Shown one piece after another: positions 17,427 through 25,407 of a DNA stretch of 64,000 nucleotides. The notes under the pieces were generated by a model. It was not told where the DNA came from and searched no databases. It saw only the letters and a list, made by a program, of their open reading frames with translations. The stretch lies in contig NZ_MKQR01000002.1 in NCBI RefSeq assembly GCF_001940455.1, positions 124,001-188,000 of the forward strand, written 5' to 3'. The DNA is from Actinokineospora bangkokensis. Lineage in GTDB: Bacteria; Actinomycetota; Actinomycetes; Mycobacteriales; Pseudonocardiaceae. Each line of letters begins with the position of its first letter. The first letter of the stretch is position 1. The position numbers and the translations under genes are program-made.

Positions 17427-19343
17427 GTGGCAGGACGCATCCGGGAAAGCGACATCGCCGTTGTCCGCGAGCGGAGCCGGATCGACGAGATCGTCGGTGA
17501 GTACGTCCAGCTGCGGCGCGCGGGCGGCGGGGCGCTCAAGGGCCTGTGCCCGTTCCACGACGAGAAGACCCCCTCGTTCAACGTCCGGGTCACCCACGGC
17601 ACCTTCCACTGCTTCGGCTGCGGCGAGGGCGGCGACGTCATCGCGTTCGTGATGAAGATCGACCACCTGTCGTTCGTCGAGGCCGTCGAGCGGCTGGCCG
17701 AGCGGGTGGGCCTGCAGCTGACCTTCGAGGGCGGCGGCACCAGCGTGCAGCGCGACCGGGGCACCCGGACGCGGCTGGTGGACGCCCACCGCGCCGCCCA
17801 GGAGTTCTACGCCGAGCAGCTGCGCTCGCCGGAGGCGGTCAAGGCCAGGGAGTTCCTGGCCGAGCGCGGCTTCGACGAGGCCGCGGCGAACCGGTTCGGC
17901 TGCGGCTTCGCCCCCGCGGGGTGGGACCGGCTCACCAAGCACCTGCTCGGCCGCGGCTTCGAGGTCGAGGAGCTGATCAAGGGCGGGCTGGCCAAGGAGG
18001 GCAGGCAGGGCCCGATCGACTCCTTCCACCGCAGGCTGCTGTGGCCGATCCGGGACATCGGCGGCGACGTGGTGGGCTTCGGCGCGCGGCGGATCTTCGA
18101 CGACGACGGCATCGCGGCCAAGTACCTCAACACCCGCGAGAGCCCGATCTACAAGAAGTCGCAGGTGCTGTTCGGCCTGGACCTGGCCAAGCGGGAGATC
18201 GCCCGCCGCCACCAGGTCGTCGTGGTCGAGGGCTACACCGACGTGATGGCCATGCACGAGTCGGAGGTGCCCACCGCGGTCGCCTCCTGCGGCACCGCCT
18301 TCGGCAGCGACCACATCAAGGTGCTGCGCAGGCTGCTGATGGACGACGACGCCTTCCGCGGCGAGGTGATCTTCACCTTCGACGGCGACGAGGCGGGGCA
18401 GAAGGCCGCCCGCAAGGCCTTCGACGACGAGCAGGAGTTCGCCGCCCAGACGTTCATCGCCGTGGCCCCCGACGGCATGGACCCGTGCGAGCTGCGCCAG
18501 GCCAAGGGCGGGGTGGCGGTGCGCGACCTGGTGGCCAGGCGCACGCCGCTGTTCGCCTTCGCCATCCGCTCCGAGCTGGCCAAGGTCGACCTGGACACCG
18601 CCGAGGGCCGGGTGGACGCGCTCAACCGCACGGTGCCGATGGCCGCGCAGATCAAGGACCACTCGCTGCGCGACGAGTACGCCCGGCAGCTGGCCGGGTG
18701 GGTCGGCTGGGACGACACGGCCATGGTCGTGCGCCGGGTCCGCGAGAGCGCGGGCAGCCAGGGCCAGGGCCGCAAGCAGCAGCGCCCCGGCGCGCCGCAG
18801 CCCGACGCCAACCAGGGCGCGCTCGCGGTCGACACCTCCGGTCCGAGCAGGCCCGACCCGCGCCACCCGAAGCTGCACACCCAGCGCGAGGTGCTGAAGC
18901 TGGCCCTCCAGGAACCCGCCCTGGCCGGGCCGGACTACGACTCGCTGGCGGTCGAGCAGTTCACCCACCCCGCCTACGCCGCCCTGCACCAGGCGGTGCA
19001 GGAGGCGGGCGGGGCCTCCAGCGGCCTCGGCGGGGTGGAGTTCGTCGACGCGGTGGTGCAGCAGTGCCGCGGCGACGTCGTGCGCAGGCTCGTCACCGAG
19101 CTCAGCGTGGAGCCGATGCCGCTGCCGAGCCGGGAGGCCGCCGCCGACCGGTACGCCCGGGCGATCATCGCCGCGCTCCGCCGCGAGGGCGTGGCCAGGG
19201 AGATCGCGGACCTGAAGTCCCGGTTGCAGCGGCTGTCCCCGATCGAGCACGCCGACGAGGTGCGCGGGATGTGGGGCGACCTGGTGGCGATGGAGGAGTG
19301 GTACAAGAGCCTGGGTGAGCAGGCGGCCGGGGGGATGCTGTGA
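17427..19343 (+). CDS. dnaG: DNA primase DnaG
   Basis: A 638-residue primase that makes the RNA primers for replication. The N-terminal CHC2 zinc finger has C41, H44, C62 and C65 (CPFHDEKTPSFNV... HCFGCGEGGD). The catalytic core begins near FYAEQLRSPEAVKAREFLAERG, and the TOPRIM segment VVVEGYTDVMAMHESEVPTAVASCGTAF holds the acidic metal ligands, with FDGDEAGQKAA downstream. A Gln/Pro-rich linker (GSQGQGRKQQRPGAPQPD) separates the core from the C-terminal DnaB-interacting domain. Length is typical. The stop overlaps the next gene by 4 nt. Confidence 0.96.
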   Translation: MAGRIRESDIAVVRERSRIDEIVGEYVQLRRAGGGALKGLCPFHDEKTPSFNVRVTHGTFHCFGCGEGGDVIAFVMKIDHLSFVEAVERLAERVGLQLTFEGGGTSVQRDRGTRTRLVDAHRAAQEFYAEQLRSPEAVKAREFLAERGFDEAAANRFGCGFAPAGWDRLTKHLLGRGFEVEELIKGGLAKEGRQGPIDSFHRRLLWPIRDIGGDVVGFGARRIFDDDGIAAKYLNTRESPIYKKSQVLFGLDLAKREIARRHQVVVVEGYTDVMAMHESEVPTAVASCGTAFGSDHIKVLRRLLMDDDAFRGEVIFTFDGDEAGQKAARKAFDDEQEFAAQTFIAVAPDGMDPCELRQAKGGVAVRDLVARRTPLFAFAIRSELAKVDLDTAEGRVDALNRTVPMAAQIKDHSLRDEYARQLAGWVGWDDTAMVVRRVRESAGSQGQGRKQQRPGAPQPDANQGALAVDTSGPSRPDPRHPKLHTQREVLKLALQEPALAGPDYDSLAVEQFTHPAYAALHQAVQEAGGASSGLGGVEFVDAVVQQCRGDVVRRLVTELSVEPMPLPSREAAADRYARAIIAALRREGVAREIADLKSRLQRLSPIEHADEVRGMWGDLVAMEEWYKSLGEQAAGGML

Positions 19344-19867
19344 GCGGCTTCCTGGACAGGCTGTTCGGCGGGGTCCCGAAGGGGTTCGCCGGGCAGTTGG
19401 AGCGCGCGGAGAACGTGGCCGCGTGGGCGCCCGTGCGCGGCGGCGGGCACCTGGTCGCGACCTCGCTGGGCCTGTGGGTCCCGCACGAGGGCCAGGCCCG
19501 GCGCATCGGCTGGCACCTGGTGTCCAAGGCGACCTGGGCGGGCGACCACCTCCAGGTCGTCGAGGCCGACGAGGTCGACACCGCGGGCGAGGCGGTCGTG
19601 CTCGTCGACCGCGCCCCGGTCCGCTTCGACGTCGACGAGCCCCGCAAGCTCCCCCAGGCCGTGCACCGCCGCGTCACCACGTCCATCCGCTCCCGCCACC
19701 GCGAGGAATTGCCCGGCGGCGGCGCCTGGTTCGTCCAGCGCAAGCTGCCCGGCCGCGACGGCACGGTGCTCCAGGTCCGCCCCGACCCCGGCACCGACCT
19801 GGCGCTGGTCCGCGACATCGCCGCCCACGTCGCCGAGCGCATGGCGGCCGGGGGACAAGCCCAGTAG
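19340..19867 (+). CDS. conserved protein of unknown function downstream of dnaG
   Basis: A 175-residue protein starting at GTG 19340 within the dnaG stop (GTGA). It is mostly beta-strand in pattern: ERAENVAAWAPVRGGGHLVATSLGLWVPHEGQARRIGWHLVSKATWAGDHLQVVEADEV, resembling a PH-like or DUF-type barrel. A C-terminal helix (DLALVRDIAAHVAERMAAG) follows. Genes of this type commonly follow dnaG in actinobacteria. No catalytic residues or membrane segments are visible, so no function is assigned. The overlap implies co-translation with primase. Confidence 0.7.
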   Translation: MSGFLDRLFGGVPKGFAGQLERAENVAAWAPVRGGGHLVATSLGLWVPHEGQARRIGWHLVSKATWAGDHLQVVEADEVDTAGEAVVLVDRAPVRFDVDEPRKLPQAVHRRVTTSIRSRHREELPGGGAWFVQRKLPGRDGTVLQVRPDPGTDLALVRDIAAHVAERMAAGGQAQ

Positions 19868-19891
19868 AGTCAACAGTACGGACGTACTGTT
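19865..19891 (+). promoter_or_regulatory. -10 element and perfect palindromic operator upstream of tam
   Basis: TAGAGT (19865-19870) is a TANNNT -10 element. Immediately after it, AACAGTACG (19872-19880) and CGTACTGTT (19883-19891) form a perfect 9-bp inverted repeat around GA. A repressor bound here would cover the transcription start. The symmetry and size suit a TetR-family dimer. No regulator gene adjoins. Confidence 0.6.
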
Positions 19892-19906
19892 ACTCGGGAG
19901 GGCACC

Positions 19907-20671
19907 GTGTGGGACCCGGCGAAGTACCTGACCTTCGGTGACCACCGCGGCAGGCCCTTCCACGAACTCCTCGCCCGCGTCCCCGCCGAGTCCCCCCGGT
20001 CCGTCGTCGACCTGGGCTGCGGCCCGGGCAACCTCACCGAGACCCTGGCGCAGCGCTGGCCCGGAGCCACCCTCACCGCCCTCGACTCCTCCCCGGAGAT
20101 GGTGGCCGAGGCCCGCGCCCGCGGCATCGACGTCCACGTCGGCGCCGTCCAGGACTGGACCCCCACCCCGGAGACCGACGTCGTGGTCTCCAACGCCGTC
20201 CTGCAATGGGTCCCCGGCCACCCCGACCTGCTGGTCCGCTGGGCCCGCGAGCTGCCGCCGAAGGCCTGGATCGCCGTCCAGGTCCCCGGCAACTTCGCCG
20301 CCGCCTCCCACGCCCTCACCCGCGAGGTCGCCGCCGACCCCCGCTGGCGCACCCGCCTCGACCCCGTCCGCCTCCGCGAGGAGGACGCCGTCCTCGACCC
20401 CGAGTCCTACGCCACCCTCCTGGCCGCCGAAGGCTGCGAGGTCGACGCCTGGGAAACCACCTACACCCAACGCCTGACCGGCCAGGACCCCGTCCTGGAG
20501 TGGATCACCGGCACCGCCCTGCGCCCCATCCGAGCCGCCCTCGACGACACCGACTGGAACGCCTTCCGCGCCGACCTCGCCCCCCGCCTCACCCAGGCCT
20601 ACCCCCGGCGCCCGGACGGCACGACCTGGTACCCGTTCCGTCGCCTCTTCTTCGTCGCCCGAACCCCCTGA
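19907..20671 (+). CDS. tam: trans-aconitate 2-methyltransferase-like SAM enzyme
   Basis: A 254-residue class I SAM-dependent methyltransferase close to trans-aconitate 2-methyltransferase (Tam), which esterifies trans-aconitate and removes an aconitase inhibitor. The start VWDPAKYLTFGDHRGRPFHELLARV is the typical Tam opening. The SAM site is VVDLGCGPGNLTETLAQRWPGA with the acidic strand end LTALDSSPEM. The NAVLQWVPGHPDLL segment and the C-terminal TTWYPFRRLFFVARTP are also Tam-like. GTG 19907 has GGGAGG about 6 nt upstream. Expression is probably controlled by the palindrome at 19872-19891. Confidence 0.88.
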   Translation: MWDPAKYLTFGDHRGRPFHELLARVPAESPRSVVDLGCGPGNLTETLAQRWPGATLTALDSSPEMVAEARARGIDVHVGAVQDWTPTPETDVVVSNAVLQWVPGHPDLLVRWARELPPKAWIAVQVPGNFAAASHALTREVAADPRWRTRLDPVRLREEDAVLDPESYATLLAAEGCEVDAWETTYTQRLTGQDPVLEWITGTALRPIRAALDDTDWNAFRADLAPRLTQAYPRRPDGTTWYPFRRLFFVARTP

Positions 20672-20769
20672 TCACGCGGTCCCGCCACACCGCTGGCCAC
20701 GGGGCCGCACCCGCGCCGGAGCAACCCGCGGTCGGGCCGCCCACCACCGGCGGACGGCCCGACCCCGGC

Positions 20770-20955
20770 TCACCCCTTGGTGTCGGCCTTGCTGCCCAGC
20801 GCCTCCCCGACCTTCGCCCGGGCGACCCCCGCCGCCCCCTGTACCGCCGGGTGGTCGGCCACCTTCCGGTAGACCCGCATGATCTGGTCGTACCGCTGCC
20901 GCCCCGCCTTCGCCCCGAGCACGTACCCCACCCCGGCGCCCACCAGGAAACCCAT
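20770..20955 (-). CDS. small YtxH-like protein
   Basis: A 61-residue protein from ATG 20955. It has one glycine-rich membrane helix (GFLVGAGVGYVLGAKAG) followed by an amphipathic, charged tail (RQRYDQIMRVYRKVADHPAVQGAAGVARAKVGEALGSK). This is the YtxH-like pattern seen in many Gram-positive general-stress proteins. The role is unknown. It is convergent with tam, with a ~100-nt gap. Confidence 0.65.
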   Translation of the reverse strand: MGFLVGAGVGYVLGAKAGRQRYDQIMRVYRKVADHPAVQGAAGVARAKVGEALGSKADTKG

Positions 20956-21101
20956 CACGGCACTAGCCTCCCGTCCTCGACTGATCCCATCCTCGCGAGC
21001 CCCGCGCCCCCGACGCGACTCGGGGAGGGGGTACCCCGGAGAACCCACTCGCAGGCATGCGCTAGAGTTGTCTCTCGTCGGGCCGCGGTCCGGCAGAGCG
21101 A

Positions 21102-21177
21102 TCCTCCATAGCTCAATTGGCAGAGCATTCGACTGTTAATCGAAGGGTTGCTGGTTCGAGTCCAGCTGGAGGAGCCA
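21102..21177 (+). tRNA. tRNA-Asn(GTT)
   Basis: The 7-bp acceptor stem TCCTCCA (21102-21108) pairs with TGGAGGA (21167-21173). The D arm is GCTCAATTGGCAGAGC, the anticodon loop CTGTTAA has GTT at 21135-21137, and the T loop is TTCGAGT. A discriminator G and an encoded CCA end at 21177. It is transcribed away from the preceding minus-strand gene and is followed at once by a terminator. Confidence 0.97.
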
Positions 21178-21204
21178 AAGCCCCAGGTCAACGGCCTGGG
21201 GCTT
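21178..21204 (+). terminator. terminator after tRNA-Asn
   Basis: AAGCCCCAGG (21178-21187) pairs with CCTGGGGCTT (21195-21204) around a 7-nt loop, then CTTCG. It begins directly after the encoded CCA end. Confidence 0.85.
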
Positions 21205-21264
21205 CTTCGTGTCCCGCCGGGGTGCGGGAATGGTGCACTTTCGTGAGTCGGCACTGGCGTGAAG

Positions 21265-21639
21265 TTAAGCGCCCGGGGCCTCTTCGCGTCCTAGGTCGGT
21301 GGCGCGGTCATCGGCGTCGGGATCGTTGTCCAGCTCGTTGTGGTGGGACTGGGCGACGGCGATGAGGGCTAGGCCGATGAGGGCGAAGGCGCCCAGGGCT
21401 GCGGTGATGGCGGCCAGGAGGGCGTTGGAGCCGTGTTCGGTGGTGCAGGCTTCGCGGGCCTCTTGCTGGGAGGTCGTCCACAGGTCGGTGATGGTGATGT
21501 GGGGGATCCAGGCTGAGCCGCACATGGCGCCGGGGACGGAGGTGCCTCGGAGGCCGAGCCAGAGGCCGATGATGAGGATGGCGGCTCCGGCCCAGATCAG
21601 GACGCTGCGCAGGTCGATGTAGTGGGTCCCGAATCGCAT
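21265..21639 (-). CDS. two-helix membrane protein of unknown function
   Basis: A 124-residue protein from ATG 21639. Two membrane helices are visible (SVLIWAGAAILIIGLWLGL and LLAAITAALGAFALIGLALIAVA) with a ~45-residue loop between them that holds two cysteines (AMCGSAW, REACTTEH). If the loop is outside the cell, these could form a disulfide. The C-terminal tail is acidic (DNDPDADDRATDLGREE). It is not recognised. It is divergent from the Y RNA/Ro60 unit, with about 130 nt between its start and the Y RNA 5' end. Confidence 0.65.
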   Translation of the reverse strand: MRFGTHYIDLRSVLIWAGAAILIIGLWLGLRGTSVPGAMCGSAWIPHITITDLWTTSQQEAREACTTEHGSNALLAAITAALGAFALIGLALIAVAQSHHNELDNDPDADDRATDLGREEAPGA

Positions 21640-21770
21640 GATCCACGAGTCGCGTGGGCCTCGGGTTGTGTTACTGGTCGGGGCGGCAATTCAGTTGATC
21701 GTGTTGCTTACCCTGGTGGTGTCCTGGTTCGGGGAGCCGGGGCGGTGACGTCGGGGCTGTGGGCCCGGTG

Positions 21771-21883
21771 CGCGGGTGGGGGTTACTTCACTGTTAATGA
21801 GGCGGTCGCGGGTTCGAGTCCCGTCCGCGGCTTCGGCTGCGGTAGCTCAGTTGGCAGAGCACCTGTACCTCCGCCCACTCCTG
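21771..21883 (+). ncRNA. candidate Y RNA with a circularly permuted tRNA-Asn-like module
   Basis: The tRNA parts occur in rotated order. Anticodon arm: CTTCA (21786-21790), loop CTGTTAA with GTT at 21793-21795, TGAGG (21798-21802). Five-nt variable loop. T arm: GCGGG, loop TTCGAGT, CCCGT (21808-21824). Acceptor 3' strand CCGCGGC (21825-21831), tetraloop TTCG, acceptor 5' strand GCTGCGG (21836-21842), seven pairs with one G-T. Then TA and a D arm GCTC, AGTTGGCA, GAGC (21845-21860), one base from that of the tRNA-Asn above. The free ends pair as an irregular helix (about 21771-21785 with 21865-21883), where a Ro60-binding stem would lie. Bacterial YrlA RNAs are known to carry such a closed tRNA-like module next to Ro60 genes. 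Ends are approximate. Confidence 0.8.
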
Positions 21884-21943
21884 ATCTCGGGCTCGCAGCT
21901 CCGTCGTCACCGCCTCGGTCGGCGTTGTGGAGGGGAGGCGGGC

Positions 21944-23506
21944 GTGAGCAAGTTCAACAGCTGGGTGAAGGGCGCTGTGCGGCGGCGATCGCCCGTCGTG
22001 GGGGAGTTGCGGGCTTCGGGGCGCAACCACGAGGGTGGGGCCGGGTTCGCCCGGGACCTGCGCTCGGAGCTGTTCCTGTTCGCTGTCAGCAACTTCGTGG
22101 GGGAGTCGTCCTTCTACGAGAGCGCGGCGCAGCGGGATGAGCGGTTCGGGGCGTTGGTGCGTGAGGCGGCTGTCAGCGACGCCGAGTGGACCGCGCGGTT
22201 GCTCGGGTGGTTGCGCGGCACCGCCAACATCCGCACGGCCAGCCTGGTCGGTGCGGTCGAGTTCGCGCGGGCTCGGGTGCGGGCCGGGTTGCCGGGGATG
22301 TCGCGGCAGGTCGTCGGGTCGGTGCTCCAGCGGGCGGATGAGCCGGGGGAGATGTTGGCGTACTGCCTCGCGGCGGGGCGGGCTGTGCCCAAGCCGATCA
22401 AGCGGGGCATCGCGGACGCCGTGCGCAGGCTCTACTCCGAGCGGTCCTACCTCAAGTGGGACAGCGCGCTGCGGGCTGTGCGGTTCGCGGACGTGCTGGA
22501 GTTGACGCACCCGAAGGCTGTCGATGAACGGCAGGGTGCGCTGTTCGCGCGCATCCTCGACGACCGGCACGGGAACCGGGTCGGCGGGCACAGCCGTGCT
22601 CTGCCGGTGCTCAGGGCGCGGGCCGAGGTCGACGCGGGGCGGTTGCGGCAGCTCATCGACACCGATCGCGAGCGCGCTTCGGCGGTCATCCGCAGTGCTG
22701 GGCTCACCTGGGAGGCGTTGTCCGGGGTGCTCCCGGGGCGCATGGACGCCGCCGTGTGGGAGGCCGTCGTGCCGCGCCTGGGGTACATGGCGCTGCTGCG
22801 GAACCTGCGCAACTTCGACGAGGCCGGTGTGTCCGACGCCGTTGTCCGCCAGGTCATCGGCAGGCTCACCGATCCCGAGGAAGTCGCGCGCTCACGCCAG
22901 TTGCCGTTGCGGTTCCTGTCCGCGCACCGGGCGACGAGGTCGCTGCGGTGGGCGGCGGCGCTGGAGCGGGCGCTCGACCTCTCGCTGGCGAACGTGCCTG
23001 CGTTGAGCGGGCGCACGCTGGTGCTGGTGGACCGGTCCGGATCGATGTTCCGCCCGTTGGCGCGGCGGTCCACCGTCACCGCCGCCGACGCCGCCGCGGT
23101 GTTCGGCACGGCGCTGGCCGTGCGGGCGGAGCGGGCTGACCTGGTCGAGTTCGGCTGGACGTCCGCCGCCGTGCGGGTGCGGCGGCGCGACTCCGTGCTG
23201 CGGATGGCCACCGAGCGGTTCCACGACCTCGGGGGCACCGACACCCGGGGCGCGCTGGTGCGGCACCTGCGGGCCCACCACGAGCGGGTCGTGCTGATCA
23301 CCGACGAGCAGCACCACGGGGGCGAGAGCCCGCTCGCGGTCGTCCCGGCGCGCGTCCCCGTCTACACCTGGAACCTGGTCGGCTACCGGTTCGGGCACGG
23401 CGGCAGCGGGACGCGCGACCGGCACGTGTTCGGTGGTCTCAGCGATGCCGCTTTCGGGTTGGTGCCGCTGCTGGAAGCCGGCCGCCGCGCCGACTGGCCG
23501 TTCTGA
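21944..23506 (+). CDS. rsr: bacterial Ro60 orthologue (TROVE plus vWA domains)
   Basis: A 520-residue Ro60/Rsr-type protein. Residues ~1-340 are a helical HEAT-like ring (TROVE): FNSWVKGAVRRRSPVVGELRASGRNHEGGAGFARDL, FLFAVSNFVGESSFYES, LKWDSALRAVRFADVLELTHPK, RLGYMALLRNLRNFDEAGV. Residues ~355-520 form a vWA domain with MIDAS residues D363, S365 and S367 (LVLVDRSGSM) and a later GGTDT. Ro60 binds misfolded RNA ends in its ring and Y RNA on its outer face, and in bacteria can work with exoribonucleases in rRNA maturation and stress decay. GTG 21944 follows a strong site, GGAGGGGAGG at 21929-21938. The candidate Y RNA ends ~60 nt upstream, so both may share a transcript. Confidence 0.93.
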   Translation: MSKFNSWVKGAVRRRSPVVGELRASGRNHEGGAGFARDLRSELFLFAVSNFVGESSFYESAAQRDERFGALVREAAVSDAEWTARLLGWLRGTANIRTASLVGAVEFARARVRAGLPGMSRQVVGSVLQRADEPGEMLAYCLAAGRAVPKPIKRGIADAVRRLYSERSYLKWDSALRAVRFADVLELTHPKAVDERQGALFARILDDRHGNRVGGHSRALPVLRARAEVDAGRLRQLIDTDRERASAVIRSAGLTWEALSGVLPGRMDAAVWEAVVPRLGYMALLRNLRNFDEAGVSDAVVRQVIGRLTDPEEVARSRQLPLRFLSAHRATRSLRWAAALERALDLSLANVPALSGRTLVLVDRSGSMFRPLARRSTVTAADAAAVFGTALAVRAERADLVEFGWTSAAVRVRRRDSVLRMATERFHDLGGTDTRGALVRHLRAHHERVVLITDEQHHGGESPLAVVPARVPVYTWNLVGYRFGHGGSGTRDRHVFGGLSDAAFGLVPLLEAGRRADWPF

Positions 23507-23544
23507 CGCCGGCCACCCGTTTCACCTGCTCGGGTGGCCGGCGT
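23506..23544 (+). terminator. terminator after Ro60 gene
   Basis: ACGCCGGCCACCCG (23506-23519) and its exact complement (23531-23544) form a 14-bp stem with an 11-nt loop, starting in the stop codon of the Ro60 gene. TT follows. Confidence 0.8.
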
Positions 23545-23627
23545 TGACCGAATCGCCCCGATGTGGTGAATACTGGTGATGCCCGAGGGTGACCGCCTGG
23601 TCACCGCCCCGTCCCCGCGAGGTGATG

Positions 23628-24629
23628 ATGTTCGGGATCGACATCTACGGTCGCTACCAGTCGGTGTCGGACTGGTCCGCGGTGCGCGGCGCGGGTGTGC
23701 GGTTCGCCTGGATCAAGGCCTCGGACGGCGGCGGGCCCGCGGTGGTGCGGGCGGACGCGTTCGTCGGCGGGGCGAAGTCGGTGGGGATCGCGGTCGGGCT
23801 GTACCACTTCGCGCAGAAGTCACCCACTCCCGAAGCCCAGGCCGACGTGCTCGTCGGCGAGGTGCGGCGGCTCGGCGCCGCGGGCATCCCGCCCGCGCTG
23901 GACCTGGAGGACAACTCCTCGACCGGCCTGCGCTGGGCGCCCGCCGAGGCCCGCGACTTCGGCACCCGGTTCCTGCAGCGGCTGCGCGCCCACGGCTACT
24001 CGCGGGTCGCGCTCTACTCCAGCACCAGCCAGCTCGCCCTGTGGGGCCCGGACAGCTGGGGCGTTCCCGGCTTGGTGGTCTGGGCGGCCCGCTACGGCAC
24101 CAACAACGGCACCAACCAGGGCCTCGGCGGCTACGCGGGCCGGGTCGACGTCCACCAGTACACCTCCGTCGGCCAGATCCCGGGCATCGCGGGCTCCGTC
24201 GACCTCAACAACGCCTTGACCAACCCGACCGAGGAGGGCTTCTTGTCCGCACTGTCCCCCGACGAGCAGCGAATCCTCTTCAACCGCGTCATGGGCTTCA
24301 TGCGCCAGCGCTGGTACGTCACCCGCCCCGCGGACGGCGCCCTGGTGGAGGTCCCCGAGGGCACCGCGGGCGCGACCCCCGCCCACGCCCTCGACACCCT
24401 CGACGGCAACTACCTGGTCGGCCTGCTCGGCATCGTCGAGGCCGATATCCTGCGCGCGCTGCGCGAGCTCAACACCGGCCAGGGCACCGTCGACCAGCTC
24501 GCCGCCGCCCTCGCCCCGGCCCTGCCCGCGAGCACCGACCCGGAAGCCCTGGCAGCGGGCCTGCGCGGCCGCCTCGCCCAGCCCCCGGCCCAACCGCCGG
24601 TGCAGCCGCCCGCGCAGCCCCCGGCGTAG
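23628..24629 (+). CDS. GH25-like lysozyme-fold protein
   Basis: A protein of 333 residues. Residues 1-~200 resemble a GH25/DUF1906 glycoside-hydrolase barrel: MFGIDIYGRYQSVSDWSAVRGAGVRFAWIKASDGG, GLYHFAQ, PPALDLEDNSS, VALYSSTSQLALWG, VDVHQYTSVGQIPGIAGSVDLNNA. The first Asp (GIDIY) and the DLED acids occupy positions used for catalysis in GH25 muramidases. The remaining ~130 residues hold a helical region (VDQLAAALAPALPAS) and a C-terminal tail of PPAQ/PPVQ repeats. No signal peptide is seen, as in many phage endolysins. Start: ATG 23628 is 5 nt after GAGG; ATG 23625 and GTG 23589 are also in frame. It is probably a prophage-derived or released wall hydrolase (inference). Confidence 0.75.
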   Translation: MFGIDIYGRYQSVSDWSAVRGAGVRFAWIKASDGGGPAVVRADAFVGGAKSVGIAVGLYHFAQKSPTPEAQADVLVGEVRRLGAAGIPPALDLEDNSSTGLRWAPAEARDFGTRFLQRLRAHGYSRVALYSSTSQLALWGPDSWGVPGLVVWAARYGTNNGTNQGLGGYAGRVDVHQYTSVGQIPGIAGSVDLNNALTNPTEEGFLSALSPDEQRILFNRVMGFMRQRWYVTRPADGALVEVPEGTAGATPAHALDTLDGNYLVGLLGIVEADILRALRELNTGQGTVDQLAAALAPALPASTDPEALAAGLRGRLAQPPAQPPVQPPAQPPA

Positions 24630-24706
24630 CCGCCCGCGCAGGAAGGCGACCAAGCCTGACCTACCGCCCCGGCTCGTGCGCCGTACTGGATAAGATCGGC
24701 GCTCCC

Positions 24707-24783
24707 GGGGCGGTAGCTCAGTTGGTCAGAGCAGCGGACTCATAATCCGTTGGCCGTCGGTTCGAGCCCGACCCGCCCCACCA
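24707..24783 (+). tRNA. tRNA with CAT anticodon (elongator Met or Ile2)
   Basis: GGGGCGG (24707-24713) pairs with CCGCCCC (24773-24779), followed by A and an encoded CCA. The anticodon loop has CAT at 24741-24743 and the T loop is TTCGAGC. It lacks the C1-A72-type mismatch of initiator tRNA. CAT can mean elongator Met, or Ile2 if C34 is converted to lysidine by TilS; the sequence alone does not settle this. Confidence 0.92.
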
Positions 24784-24888
24784 CCCTCACCTGCTCCCCG
24801 CGGGTGAGCCCTGCGTCGCCGGCGCTGTCGTGCGCGGGTGATCGAGTCCTGTGTGGATGGTTGTGGACCGGGCCGGGCCCGCACGTCG

Positions 24889-25398
24889 TCACACGGGGAA
24901 GGGGAGCTGTCCCGCGGCGCCGACCCGGGCGCGTTCCAGGGCGAGCAGGTGCTCCTTGCGCTCCAGGCCGCCGCCGTAGCCGGTGAGGGCGCCGCCCGCG
25001 CCGATGACGCGGTGGCAGGGGACGACGATGCTGACCGGGTTGCGGCCGTTGGCCAGGCCCACGGCCCGGGAGGCGGCGGGGGTGCGGCCGATGCGGCGGG
25101 CGAGTTCGCCGTAGCTGATGGTGACCCCGTACGGGATGGTGGTCAGGCCCTGCCAGACCTCGCGCTGGAAGTCGGTGCCGTCGAGGTGGACCGGGAGGTC
25201 GAACTCGGTGCGCTCGCCGTCGAAGTACTCGGTGAGCTGGGCGGTGGCCGCGTCGAAGCCGTGGGGGGTGCGTTCGCCGAAGGTCGACAGCGGGGGCTGG
25301 TGGCGGTGCTCGGTCATGTAGAGGCCGGACAGGGTGCCGTCGGTGGCGACCAGCAGGATCGTTCCCACCGGACTGTCCATGAAGGTGTGTGTGCGCAT
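24889..25398 (-). CDS. ogt: methylated-DNA--protein-cysteine methyltransferase
   Basis: A 169-residue O6-alkylguanine-DNA alkyltransferase that transfers the alkyl group to its own cysteine. The active-site motif is [29 protein letters not shown]. The DNA-binding helix [29 protein letters not shown] precedes it. The N-terminal domain ([28 protein letters not shown]) is also typical. It starts at ATG 25398, 9 nt after the stop of the Ada/AlkA fusion, so the two form an alkylation-repair operon. As Ogt-type enzymes are not self-inducing, regulation probably comes from the upstream Ada-like domain. Confidence 0.95.
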   Translation of the reverse strand: MRTHTFMDSPVGTILLVATDGTLSGLYMTEHRHQPPLSTFGERTPHGFDAATAQLTEYFDGERTEFDLPVHLDGTDFQREVWQGLTTIPYGVTISYGELARRIGRTPAASRAVGLANGRNPVSIVVPCHRVIGAGGALTGYGGGLERKEHLLALERARVGAAGQLPFPV

Positions 25399-25407
25399 GG
25401 TCCTTCC

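Noticed and set aside
21776-21860. Two broken tRNA genes (a 3' half of tRNA-Asn and a 5' half of another tRNA)
   Set aside because: The two halves pair with each other through a 7-bp acceptor stem capped by TTCG, and the outer flanks also pair. One permuted structure explains all the sequence better than two fragments.
21776-21943. An upstream start for the Ro60 protein at 21776
   Set aside because: The extra 56 codons overlap the tRNA-like structure, and a strong ribosome-binding site precedes GTG 21944, where similarity to Ro60 begins.
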